This document shows positions 35,173 through 44,033 of a stretch of DNA of 64,000 bases, piece after piece. The notes under the pieces are model-generated. The model did not search any database and was not told where the DNA came from. It was given only the letters and a program-made list of their open reading frames with translations. The stretch is from Lentisalinibacter sediminis. Lineage in GTDB: Bacteria; Pseudomonadota; Gammaproteobacteria; Steroidobacterales; Woeseiaceae. Position 1 is the stretch's first letter, and every line of letters begins with the position of its first letter. Position numbers and translations under genes: made by a program. The DNA lies in assembly GCF_040706615.1 (NCBI RefSeq), contig NZ_JAPDRF010000002.1:372001-436000 (forward strand), given 5' to 3'.

Positions 35173-36540
35173 CTACCGGATGCCGGACCTCCTGAGAGCC
35201 GCCGGGGTGTACTCGCGTTCGGTCGCCTCGTAGCCCCACACGTAGCTGTAACCGTCCACCTCGTTATCGAGGCCGATCGGCAGATGGCGGCCGGAGATCA
35301 GGTCGTAGGACGACGTGGCGATGGCCCAGGGCACCTGCGCCTGGTAATGGACGATCTGGTGGGCCTCCTTGACCCGCCACAGCTCGCCGCGACCGTCGTA
35401 CTGGTCGGCAACCGCGATCTGCCACATATCCTCGTCTACGAAGAAGACGCGCTTGGCGTAGACGTGACGCTCGCCTTCCTTCAGCGTGGCTTCGACGATC
35501 CAGACCCGATGCAGCTCGTAACGGAGGTACTCCGGATTCAGGTGTCCCGGCATGACGATGTCCTCGTAGGACAGGCTCTTGTCGGCCAGCCGGTAGGCGT
35601 TGTACGGGATGTAGAGCTCCTTCTTGCCGATGAGCTTCCAGTCGTACTTGTCCGGCGCCCCGTTATACATGTCCAGATCGTCCGCGGTACGCAGACCGTC
35701 GGAGGCGGTACCGGGACCGTCGTAGGCGACGTCCGGCGCCCGGCGTACCCGGCGCTGACCGGCGTTGTACACCCAGGCCGCCCGTGGCTCTTTCACCTGG
35801 TTGATGTTCTCGTGCACCAGCAGCACGTCGCCCTCCAGGCGGGCCGGCGCGACGATGCGCTGCTTGTAGTAGAACAGCCGGTTGGCCGGTGCGTCTTCCA
35901 GGTAGCGCGCGTAGGTGAGCTGGTCTTCGAAGATCACCGGGCTGAAGGCGCCGTTGGCCTGCACCGGGATCTGGGCGTAGGTGCGCTTGAAGCTGCCGCC
36001 CCGGTAGCGCATCACGTGATTCCAGACGATCTCGATGCCACTCTCAGGCAGCGGGAACGGGAAGTCGGAAGCGAGGTTCTCGAGACCGTTGCCGCCGGCG
36101 ACGAGCTGGACGTCCACGGCGCCGGCCTTGACCTGGTCATAGACCTCCTGGGGATAACCCGCGGTCCGGCGGCTCTTGTAGACCGGCATCCGGTAGGTAT
36201 CCGGGTAGCGTTTCAGGACGGCGATCTGGCCCGGAGACAGGTTCTCCTCGTACTCCTGGTAGTTCTCTGCCGTAATCACGAACAGGGGTTCGTCCTCGGG
36301 GAAGGGATCCACCAACGGACCTCCGTCGACGTAGTTCGCCGGCGGCTCGGTGAGACCACCGGTCCACTCCGGGATCGTGCCGGCCTCGTTGCCGGCGCGC
36401 TCGGCGCCCATCGGGGTCAGTTCAGGGCCACCCAGCCGCGCGGCCTCCTCGGGCGAGACGCCCGCCACGGCAGTTCCGGCGAGCAGGCAAGCCGCGGCCG
36501 ACACCATGGAGATTGCTGATCTGCGCATTCGTTTCACCAT
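35173..36540 (-). CDS. DUF1329 periplasmic protein
   Basis: A 455-residue secreted protein with a signal peptide ending near residue 26 (ACLLAGTAVA). The remainder is the DUF1329 family, with blocks such as EWTGGLTEPPANYVDGG, RRTAGYPQEVYDQVK, AAWVYNAGQRRVRRAPDVAY and YDLISGRHLPIGLDNE. The fold is related to LolA/LppX-like lipid carriers, so carriage of hydrophobic molecules across the periplasm is a reasonable but unproven role. It follows the DUF1302 gene by 21 bases. Confidence 0.85.
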   Translation of the reverse strand: MVKRMRRSAISMVSAAACLLAGTAVAGVSPEEAARLGGPELTPMGAERAGNEAGTIPEWTGGLTEPPANYVDGGPLVDPFPEDEPLFVITAENYQEYEENLSPGQIAVLKRYPDTYRMPVYKSRRTAGYPQEVYDQVKAGAVDVQLVAGGNGLENLASDFPFPLPESGIEIVWNHVMRYRGGSFKRTYAQIPVQANGAFSPVIFEDQLTYARYLEDAPANRLFYYKQRIVAPARLEGDVLLVHENINQVKEPRAAWVYNAGQRRVRRAPDVAYDGPGTASDGLRTADDLDMYNGAPDKYDWKLIGKKELYIPYNAYRLADKSLSYEDIVMPGHLNPEYLRYELHRVWIVEATLKEGERHVYAKRVFFVDEDMWQIAVADQYDGRGELWRVKEAHQIVHYQAQVPWAIATSSYDLISGRHLPIGLDNEVDGYSYVWGYEATEREYTPAALRRSGIR

Positions 36541-36561
36541 TGCATTCGTTAATTCAAGATA

Positions 36562-38478
36562 TCAGAAAATGATGCCGAAGCTCACGGAGACGAAATCCCG
36601 GTCCTTCTGCGTGTTGTAATCACCACCGCTGAAGTCCGTGTAGGATAACGACGCCGTGTACTTGTTCAGATACTCGGCGTTGACGCCCACGCTCAGCGCC
36701 TTGGAGCCTTCATTGAAGTTCGGTGTCGGCGAGTAGCCGTCCACGTCGTGGGCCCAGGCGATGTTCGGCGTCAGGTTGATGCCGGCGATCGCATCGTTGT
36801 AGGTGAGCGAGCCGCGGACACGGTAGCCCCAGCTGGTATCTGTCACGTAGCCGTCGCTCTTGCAGTTTGACGGCGTGATATTCGGGACGATCGGGTCCAC
36901 GACCCCCTGCAGCGGCGGCGGCGGGAAGAACGGCTGGTCGCAGGCCAGTACGCCGGGCAGCGGCAGGCCGAGACTCGCGAGCGGAATGGGCTCGAATTCA
37001 CCGGTGCCATAGATGGGCGAGCGGCCGTAGCGTGTGGAGGAAACGGGGTCCGGCAGCGAGCTGACCCGGTTGCCGCCGACCTCGGCCACGACGGACATGC
37101 GGTTGGCGCCCAGCACCTGCTCGAAGAACTTGACCACCGTGAACTGCCACTGCATCACATCGAAGTCGTCATAGCCCTGCGCCGTCTCGCCCGGCGGCGT
37201 CGCGAGCACGCGCGGCGTCACGGGACTCCAGGGCGCGAGACCCACGGCGGCCTGCAGCAGATCCACCGTGTTGAGCTGCACCGGGAAGTCCGGCCGGTAG
37301 CTCACCTCGCCGGAGAGCGCAAAGCCGGCGACGTTGGTCGCGAATGTCGCGCCGAAGATCTGGATATCCTCCGGATAGTCGATCGTGTACTGCGGATTGC
37401 CGCCGAAGGGGTCGCCCGGGATGAACGGCTCGAAGTCCGGGCTGCCGTCCGGCGGGCCGAGGCTGCCGTCGGGCAGGGTCGGGTTGGCGGATACGACGCC
37501 GCTGAAATAAGGCGTGCGGCTGTGGATGTTGATGTAGTACAGGCCGAACTCGCTGAAGTTCAGGTTCTCGGCGAAGTAGCGGAAGCCGACGCCCCACTGA
37601 CCGGCGTCATCCGGGATGTCGTCTTCGGTGCGGGTGATGAACAGGCCCTGCTGATAATTCACCCGGTCCGGGAAATCGGCGCGGAGCGTAACGCCGTTGC
37701 ACCCCTGCGCGGCCGGATCGGTCTGCGAGAAGTAGGTGCCGCAGCCGTCGATGACCGTGCGCTCCCACTCGAGCTGGTAGAAGGCCTCGACGCTCAGCGC
37801 CTGGCTGACGCCCACGTTGAACGACACCATGCTGACGGGCAGCAGGCCTTCCTTGATCTCCGCCCCGGGGCGGCGGAACGCCGAGACGTCGACGGGGTTG
37901 ATCGCGTTGATGCCGTTCTGGATGAACGTGCTCTCGCCCCACGACAGCACCTGGCGGCCGATGCGGAAGTCCAGCGGCATGGTGTCGAAGATGGTCAGAT
38001 CGGCATAGAAGAAGGCGTCCAGCAGCTCGATGCCCGAAGACTTCGCGAAGTCATTGAAGTCCGAGTCGTTCAGCTCCTGGCCGGGCACGTACTGGTTCAG
38101 CAGGTTGCCGTGCGGGCGCGAGCCGTTCTCCAGCTCGTGGTCGTACCAGTACTTGCCGCGCAGGAACACGCCCATGTTCTGGTAGCGGAACTCGAGGTCG
38201 TGCACGCCCTTCAGGATCAGCGAGTAGATATCGCCGTCCTCGAAGTTCAGGTTACCGTCGTCCGCGGTGTTACTCGAGGCAGTTCCGCCCGGGAAGTTGC
38301 CCGGCGTCACCAGACTCGGATCGATCTCGTCGATCCGCCAGCTCGCACCGATGGAGATTTCGGAATTGAAGCTCCCCTCGATGTCCCCGATCGTGAACTC
38401 GGCTGCCGAGGCAGGTGCCGGTAGCGCGAGCGCGAACCAGACCAGCGCCAGCAGCGCCGGCACAGTTATTCTGTTCAT
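36562..38478 (-). CDS. DUF1302 outer-membrane beta-barrel protein
   Basis: A 638-residue protein with a signal peptide (MNRITVPALLALVWFALALP, cleavage after ASA) and a beta-rich body ending in a terminal phenylalanine (SVSFGIIF), as in outer-membrane barrels. Blocks such as GRQVLSWGESTFIQNGINAI are DUF1302 signatures. The family is commonly found next to DUF1329 and RND genes. The ATG at 38478 has GAGGGG upstream and is preferred over an ATG four codons earlier. It is the first gene of a four-gene unit that ends at 31560. Confidence 0.87.
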   Translation of the reverse strand: MNRITVPALLALVWFALALPAPASAAEFTIGDIEGSFNSEISIGASWRIDEIDPSLVTPGNFPGGTASSNTADDGNLNFEDGDIYSLILKGVHDLEFRYQNMGVFLRGKYWYDHELENGSRPHGNLLNQYVPGQELNDSDFNDFAKSSGIELLDAFFYADLTIFDTMPLDFRIGRQVLSWGESTFIQNGINAINPVDVSAFRRPGAEIKEGLLPVSMVSFNVGVSQALSVEAFYQLEWERTVIDGCGTYFSQTDPAAQGCNGVTLRADFPDRVNYQQGLFITRTEDDIPDDAGQWGVGFRYFAENLNFSEFGLYYINIHSRTPYFSGVVSANPTLPDGSLGPPDGSPDFEPFIPGDPFGGNPQYTIDYPEDIQIFGATFATNVAGFALSGEVSYRPDFPVQLNTVDLLQAAVGLAPWSPVTPRVLATPPGETAQGYDDFDVMQWQFTVVKFFEQVLGANRMSVVAEVGGNRVSSLPDPVSSTRYGRSPIYGTGEFEPIPLASLGLPLPGVLACDQPFFPPPPLQGVVDPIVPNITPSNCKSDGYVTDTSWGYRVRGSLTYNDAIAGINLTPNIAWAHDVDGYSPTPNFNEGSKALSVGVNAEYLNKYTASLSYTDFSGGDYNTQKDRDFVSVSFGIIF

Positions 38479-38639
38479 AGGACCCCTCATCGAATCTTAT
38501 CAGCTTGTTGTGCTGCCGCTGCGAGCTATCCCCGCGCAGCGTGTCCGACTGAGCGTAGCACCCCCCCCAGCGACCGCCCGTCCGTATGCGGCGCAGGTCA
38601 CTGACGGATTTCACCTATATGACGCCGGAGCGCCAGGTG

Positions 38640-39890
38640 CTAGTCGGCGGCGCTGACGATGCGGCTCCCCCGGACCCGAGCTAGACTTGCACACGAGAAC
38701 GCTTCTGGCAACACCTGTTTGCGCAGGGCGTTGCTCGCGCGGGAGACCAGCCCGGCCGCGAGGCGGGGCGCGGGGAGGCCGAGGGAGAGACTGGTCATGT
38801 AGAACTGGTAGACCCCTTCCTTGGCGGCCGCCAGCAGCGGGCTCGCCAGCACCGTCCCGCCGGCCACCAGATAGGTATCCAGATCACCGAGCGAAATCAG
38901 CAGCGGTTTGTGCGACGGCCGGAAGGCCTTGAGCGGCCGGCTGCGCAGGAAATGCTGCAGGTTCCACGCGGCGTACGCCCCCATGTCCAGGGCGTGGTAG
39001 GCCTGCTTGCGCAGCGGCTCGGGCAGACCGGCACAGTCGCCCGCCACGAACAGCGCCGGTGACGCCTCGCTCTGCAGCGTGTCACGCACCGGCACCCAGT
39101 TCACCCCGGCGCGCCCGCCGGGGATCAGTCCCGACTCCGCCAGGAAGGGCGGCGGCGTCAGGCCTGCCGACCAGATGGCGAGATCCGCCGGCAGGCGCTC
39201 GCCGGAGGCCAGGACGACGGTTTTCGCGGTCAGGCGGGAGACGGCCTCGCCGGTGTGCCAGCGCACCGGCAAGCCGGCACAGCGCGCGCGGATGTCTGCG
39301 GCCAGCGCCGCCGGCAGTCCGGGCAGTAGCTCCGGCTCGCACTCGACCACATGGACGGTCAGCCCCTCCTGCTGCCGGTGGCTGCGCAGTATCTCGCCGA
39401 GGGCCTCGATGCCCGAGACACCGCCGCCGATGATCACCACCGACGCCGACGAGGCGCCGCCACGCCCGGCGATCGCCGTCAGCCGCGCCTCGATGAGTGC
39501 GGCATCGCCGGCGTGACGGAAGTCGACGGCATGCTGCGCGGCGCCGGCTATGCCGCCGTGCGCCCTTGCCCCGCCCGGGGCGAGAAGGCAGGCGTCGTAT
39601 TCCAGTGCCGCGCCCGTCGCGGTATGCACCCGCCGGGCGCCGACGTCCAGCCGCTCCACCGCGTCCTCCAGGAAGCGGTGGCCGGCGTTCTCCACCAGCG
39701 CGCGGCTGTCCAGCAGGACGTCGCGGCGGCTCTTCGTGCCGGAGAGGATCTCGTGGATGTTCGGTGTCCACTCGAACGCAGCGCTCGGGTCCACCACGGT
39801 CACGGCGTAGCGCCGGGAAATCGCGGTGGCGGCGGCCAGTCCCGCGAACCCCGCGCCGACGATAACGATGCGCTGTTTCCTCATCGCCAT
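38640..39890 (-). CDS. NDH-2-like FAD/NAD(P)-binding oxidoreductase
   Basis: A 416-residue pyridine-nucleotide-disulfide-type flavoprotein. The FAD motif is IVIVGAGFAGLAAA near residue 8, the NAD(P) motif VVIIGGGVSGIEALGEI near 165, and LFVAGDCAGLPEPLRKQAYH near 305. It resembles type II NADH dehydrogenases and related quinone or sulfide oxidoreductases, but no redox CxxC pair is seen, which favours NDH-2-like chemistry. The start at 39890 has AGAGGA upstream. It follows the CFA-synthase-like gene by 31 bases. Confidence 0.75.
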   Translation of the reverse strand: MAMRKQRIVIVGAGFAGLAAATAISRRYAVTVVDPSAAFEWTPNIHEILSGTKSRRDVLLDSRALVENAGHRFLEDAVERLDVGARRVHTATGAALEYDACLLAPGGARAHGGIAGAAQHAVDFRHAGDAALIEARLTAIAGRGGASSASVVIIGGGVSGIEALGEILRSHRQQEGLTVHVVECEPELLPGLPAALAADIRARCAGLPVRWHTGEAVSRLTAKTVVLASGERLPADLAIWSAGLTPPPFLAESGLIPGGRAGVNWVPVRDTLQSEASPALFVAGDCAGLPEPLRKQAYHALDMGAYAAWNLQHFLRSRPLKAFRPSHKPLLISLGDLDTYLVAGGTVLASPLLAAAKEGVYQFYMTSLSLGLPAPRLAAGLVSRASNALRKQVLPEAFSCASLARVRGSRIVSAAD

Positions 39891-39921
39891 CGATTCCTCT
39901 GCTCGGGATTCCGGCGCCGCG

Positions 39922-41199
39922 TCACGGGCGGTAACCGCCGAGCGGGCTGCGATTGCCGGGCTTGCCGAGCACCATCTGGACGTCGCCGATGGCGCGCTCA
40001 CGGAAGCCGCCTTCACAATAGCAGAGGTAGTACTCCCACATGCGGATGAACACGTCGGAATAGCCGAGTTCGCGCACGGCGGGCAGGTTCGCCATGAAGC
40101 GCCGGCGCCATTCGGCCAGCGTGCGGGCGTAGTCGAAGCCGATCTCCTGCAGGTCGCAGAGCCGGAGCGACGTCGCCCGGGTCATGATGTCGAGCATGGC
40201 CGTGACGGAGGGCAGACCGCCGCCGGGGAAGATGTAGCGCTTGATGAAATCGACCGAACGGCGCGCGTGCTCGTAGTTCTGGTCGGCAATGGTAATCGTC
40301 TGCAGCACCATCAGCCCGTCGTCGGCGAGCAAGTCGTCCACCTTGCGGAAATAGGTGGTGAAGTACTCGTGGCCGACCGCCTCCAGCATCTCGACGGAGA
40401 CGATCCGGTCCCAGGTGCCGTCGAGGTCCCGGTAGTCGCAGAGCCGCACGTCGACCCGGTCGGCGACACCCTCTGCTTCCGCGCGGCGCCTCACCGCGGC
40501 CAGCTGGTTGTCCGAGAGCGTGACCGTGGTGACCCGGCAGCCGTACTCCTTGGCCGCATGCACGGCCAGCGCGCCCCAGCCACTGCCGATCTCCAGCAAC
40601 CGGTGTTCGGGCGCGAGATCCAGTTTCTCGCACAGCAGGCGGATCTTGTTCCGCGAGGCCTGCTCCAGCGTGGTGTGCTCCTCGTCGAAGACCGCCGCCG
40701 AGTACATCATGGTGTCGTCCAGGAACAGGCGGAACAGGTCGTCGCCCAGGTCGTAGTGGGCCTGGATGTTGCGGCGGCTGCCGCTGCGGGTGTTCCGGTT
40801 CAGCCGGTGCGCCAGCCGGAACACCGGGTGCAGCAGTCGGGCAGCCCCGCTGTCCATGCTCTCCAGCACGTCCCGGTTCACGAGGAACAGCCTGACCACG
40901 CCGGTCAGATCGTCGGCCTTCCACCAGCCGCGCATGTAGGCCTCGCCGGCACCGAGCGCGCCGCCCAGCGCGATCTCCGCCCAGGCGCGCGGATCCACGA
41001 TGTCCACGGTGACGTCCAGGGGGCAATCGTCGGTCGGCGCACCGAAACGGTGCTCCCGCCCGCCTTCACGCAGGACCATCCGGCCGCGCCGGACGCTGTT
41101 CAGGCGGCCGAGCAGGCCGCGGCGGGCCAGCGAATCGCTCCACGGCAACTTACGTTCCCGGCGGTCTTTGGCGGCGATGGCGATGTCGTGATGTCTCAT
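39922..41199 (-). CDS. Cyclopropane-fatty-acyl-phospholipid synthase-like methyltransferase
   Basis: A 425-residue SAM-dependent enzyme acting on unsaturated acyl chains of phospholipids. HYDLGDDLFRLFLDDTMMYS-type substrate region, SAM motif LEIGSGWGALAVHAAKEYG, the glutamate in VSVEMLEAVG and KRYIFPGGGLPS are visible. Compared with E. coli Cfa, the bicarbonate-site HTI is QTI here (MVLQTITIAD) and the YSCA cysteine is Ala (MYSAAVF). This subgroup commonly travels with DUF1365 and an amine-oxidase-like gene. It could therefore be a methyltransferase of UfaM type rather than a true cyclopropanase. It is separated from DUF1365 by a REP-like element. Confidence 0.85.
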   Translation of the reverse strand: MRHHDIAIAAKDRRERKLPWSDSLARRGLLGRLNSVRRGRMVLREGGREHRFGAPTDDCPLDVTVDIVDPRAWAEIALGGALGAGEAYMRGWWKADDLTGVVRLFLVNRDVLESMDSGAARLLHPVFRLAHRLNRNTRSGSRRNIQAHYDLGDDLFRLFLDDTMMYSAAVFDEEHTTLEQASRNKIRLLCEKLDLAPEHRLLEIGSGWGALAVHAAKEYGCRVTTVTLSDNQLAAVRRRAEAEGVADRVDVRLCDYRDLDGTWDRIVSVEMLEAVGHEYFTTYFRKVDDLLADDGLMVLQTITIADQNYEHARRSVDFIKRYIFPGGGLPSVTAMLDIMTRATSLRLCDLQEIGFDYARTLAEWRRRFMANLPAVRELGYSDVFIRMWEYYLCYCEGGFRERAIGDVQMVLGKPGNRSPLGGYRP

Positions 41200-41223
41200 G
41201 GGTGTATGACGGTTTTTCGAATA

Positions 41224-41245
41224 TCGGGCCTGAAGGCCCTCCTAC
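41224..41245 (-). repeat. REP-like palindromic element, copy 3
   Basis: A third exact 22-base copy of the element at 2101-2122, here on the minus strand between two genes of one operon. Its GTAGGAGGG end provides the TAG stop of the DUF1365 gene, as copy 2 does for the small ORF. It may act on mRNA stability. Confidence 0.75.
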
Positions 41246-41997
41246 AGGGGTTTTTCCGGGTGCGGGATGTAGCGGGCCCGCTTCAGCCACAGGCGCAGCG
41301 CCTGCCAGTGGATGCCCGCCACGACCTTCAGCGTTATGAAAGGATAGCGCAACAGGGCCAGTGCCAGCTCGCGGCCGGTGAGCGGCCGGCGGCGCAGCAC
41401 CATCGAGGCCTGCAGGCGCAACTCGCCGTTCTGGAAATCGTTCATGGCCACGGACAGCATCTCGCCCGGCCGCGAGAAATAGCACTGGTAGCGCATGTCC
41501 ATCGGCAGAAACGGGGAGACGTGGAAGTCCTTGTCGAACCCGGCGCGGCGGCCGCCGGCGACGGGGCGCAGGGAATCGCCGGCCAGCACGTAGCAGTGCT
41601 GCTCGCCCCAGGGCGTGTTGTTTACCTCGAGGACGACCGCCTCCATCTCGTCGCCCCCCTCGCCCATGCAGTAATAGATGCTGACCGGATTGAAGGAATG
41701 GCCGAAGTAGGCGAGATGGGACAGCAGGAAGATACGCCCCGCGGGCCGGCGGCCCGTGCGCGAGGCGACGAGCTCGCGCACGCAGTCGTCCAGGGGACGC
41801 GACGGATCGCCGAGATGATCGGCCCGGCGGAATCGCACGGGTGCATAGCGGCGTGCCGACCAGAGCAGCAGACGGCCGCGCAGCCGGTCCAGCTCCTGCA
41901 GATCCAGGAACACCATGAACAGGCGGTAGCGGAAGTCGTGCTCCGGCACGCCGAAGCGCCGGTGCCTAACCCACCCGCGATAGATACAGCTCTGCAT
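41242..41997 (-). CDS. DUF1365 protein
   Basis: A 251-residue member of DUF1365, a family of unknown biochemistry found beside CFA-synthase-like and FAD amine-oxidase-like genes. Typical blocks are MQSCIYRGWVRHRRF, HLAYFGHSFNPVSIYYCMG and FLPMDMRYQCYFSRPGE. The Asn-Pro-Val-Ser around residue 102 is family-typical. The start overlaps the preceding gene by 32 bases. In Rhodobacter sphaeroides a gene of this family lies in the RpoE-ChrR singlet-oxygen regulon (recalled knowledge). Confidence 0.85.
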   Translation of the reverse strand: MQSCIYRGWVRHRRFGVPEHDFRYRLFMVFLDLQELDRLRGRLLLWSARRYAPVRFRRADHLGDPSRPLDDCVRELVASRTGRRPAGRIFLLSHLAYFGHSFNPVSIYYCMGEGGDEMEAVVLEVNNTPWGEQHCYVLAGDSLRPVAGGRRAGFDKDFHVSPFLPMDMRYQCYFSRPGEMLSVAMNDFQNGELRLQASMVLRRRPLTGRELALALLRYPFITLKVVAGIHWQALRLWLKRARYIPHPEKPL

Positions 41998-43264
41998 CGC
42001 TCATCTGCTCCCGGCGGCTGCCGCGAACGTCCTCGACCGCCGCCAGCGCGCTCTGCACGCCGTCCTCGTGGAACCCGAAACCCCAATAGGCGCCGCAGTA
42101 GGCGGTGCGGTTGACGCCGCTGATAGCCCGCCGACGTCCCCGTGCCTCGACGGAGGGGACGTCGTAGACCGGATGATCGTAATCGATGCGGCGGATTATC
42201 TTCGCCGGATCGATGTCGCCGCTGCGGTTCAGCGTCACCAGATACTGGGTCTCCGTCGGCAGGGACTGGAGGATGTTCATACTGTAGGTTACCGCGACGC
42301 GGCGCTGCGGCTGACGGGGCCGGTGGTAGTTCCACGCCGCCCACGCCCGGCGCCGGCGCGGCAGCAGACGGTCGTCGGTGTGCAGCACGGCCTCGTTCGG
42401 CTGGTAGCCGATGGCGCCCAGCACCTCCCGCTCCGCGTCGCTGGGGTCAGCAAGCATGGCCAGCGCCTGATCACTGTGGCAGGCGAGCACGGCGTAATCG
42501 AATCGCTCGGGTGCTGCCCCCTGCGGCGTCACCGTGACGCCGTCGCGGTCCCGGGCAACGCTCTGCACCGGCGTGGCGAGCCGGACGCTGCCGGCGTACG
42601 ACCGCATCAGGGGTTCCAGGTACTGCCGCGAGCCGCCCCGTATGACCCGCCAGCTCGGGCGGTCCGACAGCTGCATGAGGCCGTGGTGATCGAAGAACCG
42701 GGCCAGATAGGTGAGGGGGAAGTCGCCCACCCGGTCCGGCGAGGCGGACCAGATGGCCGCTGCCATCGGCAGCAGGTACTGTTCACGGAACGCGGCCGAG
42801 TAGCCGTTGTACTCCAGGTACTCGCCGACGGTCAGCTCCTCACCCTGGGGCGCGGACGAGCGGGCGAGCGCCGTGCCCTCCTCGTTGAAGCGCAGGATGT
42901 CACGCAGCATCCGATAGAAGCCCGGGCGCAGCAGGTTGCGGCGCTGGGCGAAGATCCCGTTCATGGAGCTGCCGCAGTATTCGAGACCGCTGCGCTCGCA
43001 CTGCACGCTGAAGCTCATGGCGGTGGGCTGGCTGTCCACGCCCAGTTCGGCCAGCAGTTTCACGAACTCCGGATAATTGCGCTCGTTGTAGACGATGAAC
43101 CCGGTGTCGATCGCGAGCGTGCCCTCGGGCGCCTCCACGTCGACCGTGTGGGTATGCCCGCCGGGCCGGTCCGATGCCTCGAACACCACCACCTCGTGCT
43201 CGGCGGCGAGTCCGCGTGCCGCGACCAGCCCGGACACGCCCGCACCGATGACCGCTATCCTCAT
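41966..43264 (-). CDS. FAD-dependent amine-oxidase-like oxidoreductase
   Basis: A 432-residue flavoprotein starting MRIAVIGAGVSGLVAARGLA with a GG doublet in EASDRPGGHTHTVD, typical of the amine oxidase/protoporphyrinogen oxidase superfamily. IDTGFIVYNERNYPEFVKL and ISGVNRTAYCGAYWGFGFHE match the subgroup linked to DUF1365 and CFA-like genes. Members of this subgroup have been proposed to oxidise or desaturate modified fatty acids (for example UfaD-type enzymes). The ATG at 43264 is the first conserved start. This is the first gene of the lipid unit and is divergent from the thioredoxin-fold gene. Confidence 0.82.
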   Translation of the reverse strand: MRIAVIGAGVSGLVAARGLAAEHEVVVFEASDRPGGHTHTVDVEAPEGTLAIDTGFIVYNERNYPEFVKLLAELGVDSQPTAMSFSVQCERSGLEYCGSSMNGIFAQRRNLLRPGFYRMLRDILRFNEEGTALARSSAPQGEELTVGEYLEYNGYSAAFREQYLLPMAAAIWSASPDRVGDFPLTYLARFFDHHGLMQLSDRPSWRVIRGGSRQYLEPLMRSYAGSVRLATPVQSVARDRDGVTVTPQGAAPERFDYAVLACHSDQALAMLADPSDAEREVLGAIGYQPNEAVLHTDDRLLPRRRRAWAAWNYHRPRQPQRRVAVTYSMNILQSLPTETQYLVTLNRSGDIDPAKIIRRIDYDHPVYDVPSVEARGRRRAISGVNRTAYCGAYWGFGFHEDGVQSALAAVEDVRGSRREQMSDAELYLSRVG

Positions 43265-43448
43265 GTCCTGCGCCGCCCTCTCAACAGATACGACAAATTC
43301 GATACGACGATCGAGCCGACCGACCTCCTCCACGCCCTTCCGGCGTGCAGGGGAGTGTTTCGTGGCGCTGCGGGCTTCGGATGCAGGTGGCGGCACTGCT
43401 ACCATGACCGGGTATGCCGTAATGACACCCTGACAGGAGACACGAGCG

Positions 43449-44018
43449 ATGGCGCTGACAGAATCCCGCATGCTCCCGCTGGGCACCGAGGCCCCGGCCT
43501 TCACCCTGCCGGATTGCGAGGGGGCCGAACACTCGCTGGCGGATGCCGCGGACGCGCCCGCCGTGCTGGTCATGTTCATCTGCAACCACTGCCCCTACGT
43601 CAAGCACGTGCGCGGAGAGCTCGCCCGGCTGGCGCGGGACTACACGCTGCGCGACGTCGCGGTGTTCGGCATCAACAGCAACGACGCCTCCACACACCCG
43701 GACGACAGCCCGGCCAGGATGCGCGCGGAGGCAGCGGAGTGGGACTACAGCTTCCCCTACCTGGTGGACGAGGATCAGTCGGTCGCGAAGGCCTACGGCG
43801 CCGCGTGCACGCCGGACTTCTTCGTCTTCGACGCCGAAGGTCGCCTGGCCTACCGGGGCCAGCTGGACGACAGCCGGCCCGGCAACGACGCGCCGGTGAC
43901 CGGCGCCGACCTGCGCGCCGCCCTGGACGCCGTGCTGGAGGGCAGGCCGGTGCCCGAGCCGCAGAAGCCGAGCATCGGCTGCAACATCAAGTGGAAGCCG
44001 GGCAACGAGCCGGACTGA
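43449..44018 (+). CDS. Thioredoxin-fold (AhpC/TSA-like) protein
   Basis: A 189-residue cytoplasmic protein of the peroxiredoxin/thioredoxin superfamily. The active-site region FICNHCPYVKHV gives a CxxC (Cys-Asn-His-Cys). The block GINSNDASTHPDDSPARM and the later YGAACTPDFFVFD contain the cis-proline region. No signal peptide is seen, and an AGGAG precedes the ATG. It may reduce a specific disulfide or peroxide. It stands alone between two divergent or convergent minus-strand genes. Confidence 0.82.
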   Translation: MALTESRMLPLGTEAPAFTLPDCEGAEHSLADAADAPAVLVMFICNHCPYVKHVRGELARLARDYTLRDVAVFGINSNDASTHPDDSPARMRAEAAEWDYSFPYLVDEDQSVAKAYGAACTPDFFVFDAEGRLAYRGQLDDSRPGNDAPVTGADLRAALDAVLEGRPVPEPQKPSIGCNIKWKPGNEPD

Positions 44019-44033
44019 TCCGCCGGCCGGGAC

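Noticed and set aside
43265..43448. RpoE-ChrR-type promoter before the lipid unit
   Set aside because: No convincing TGATC with a matching -10 element at the expected spacing was found on the minus strand.
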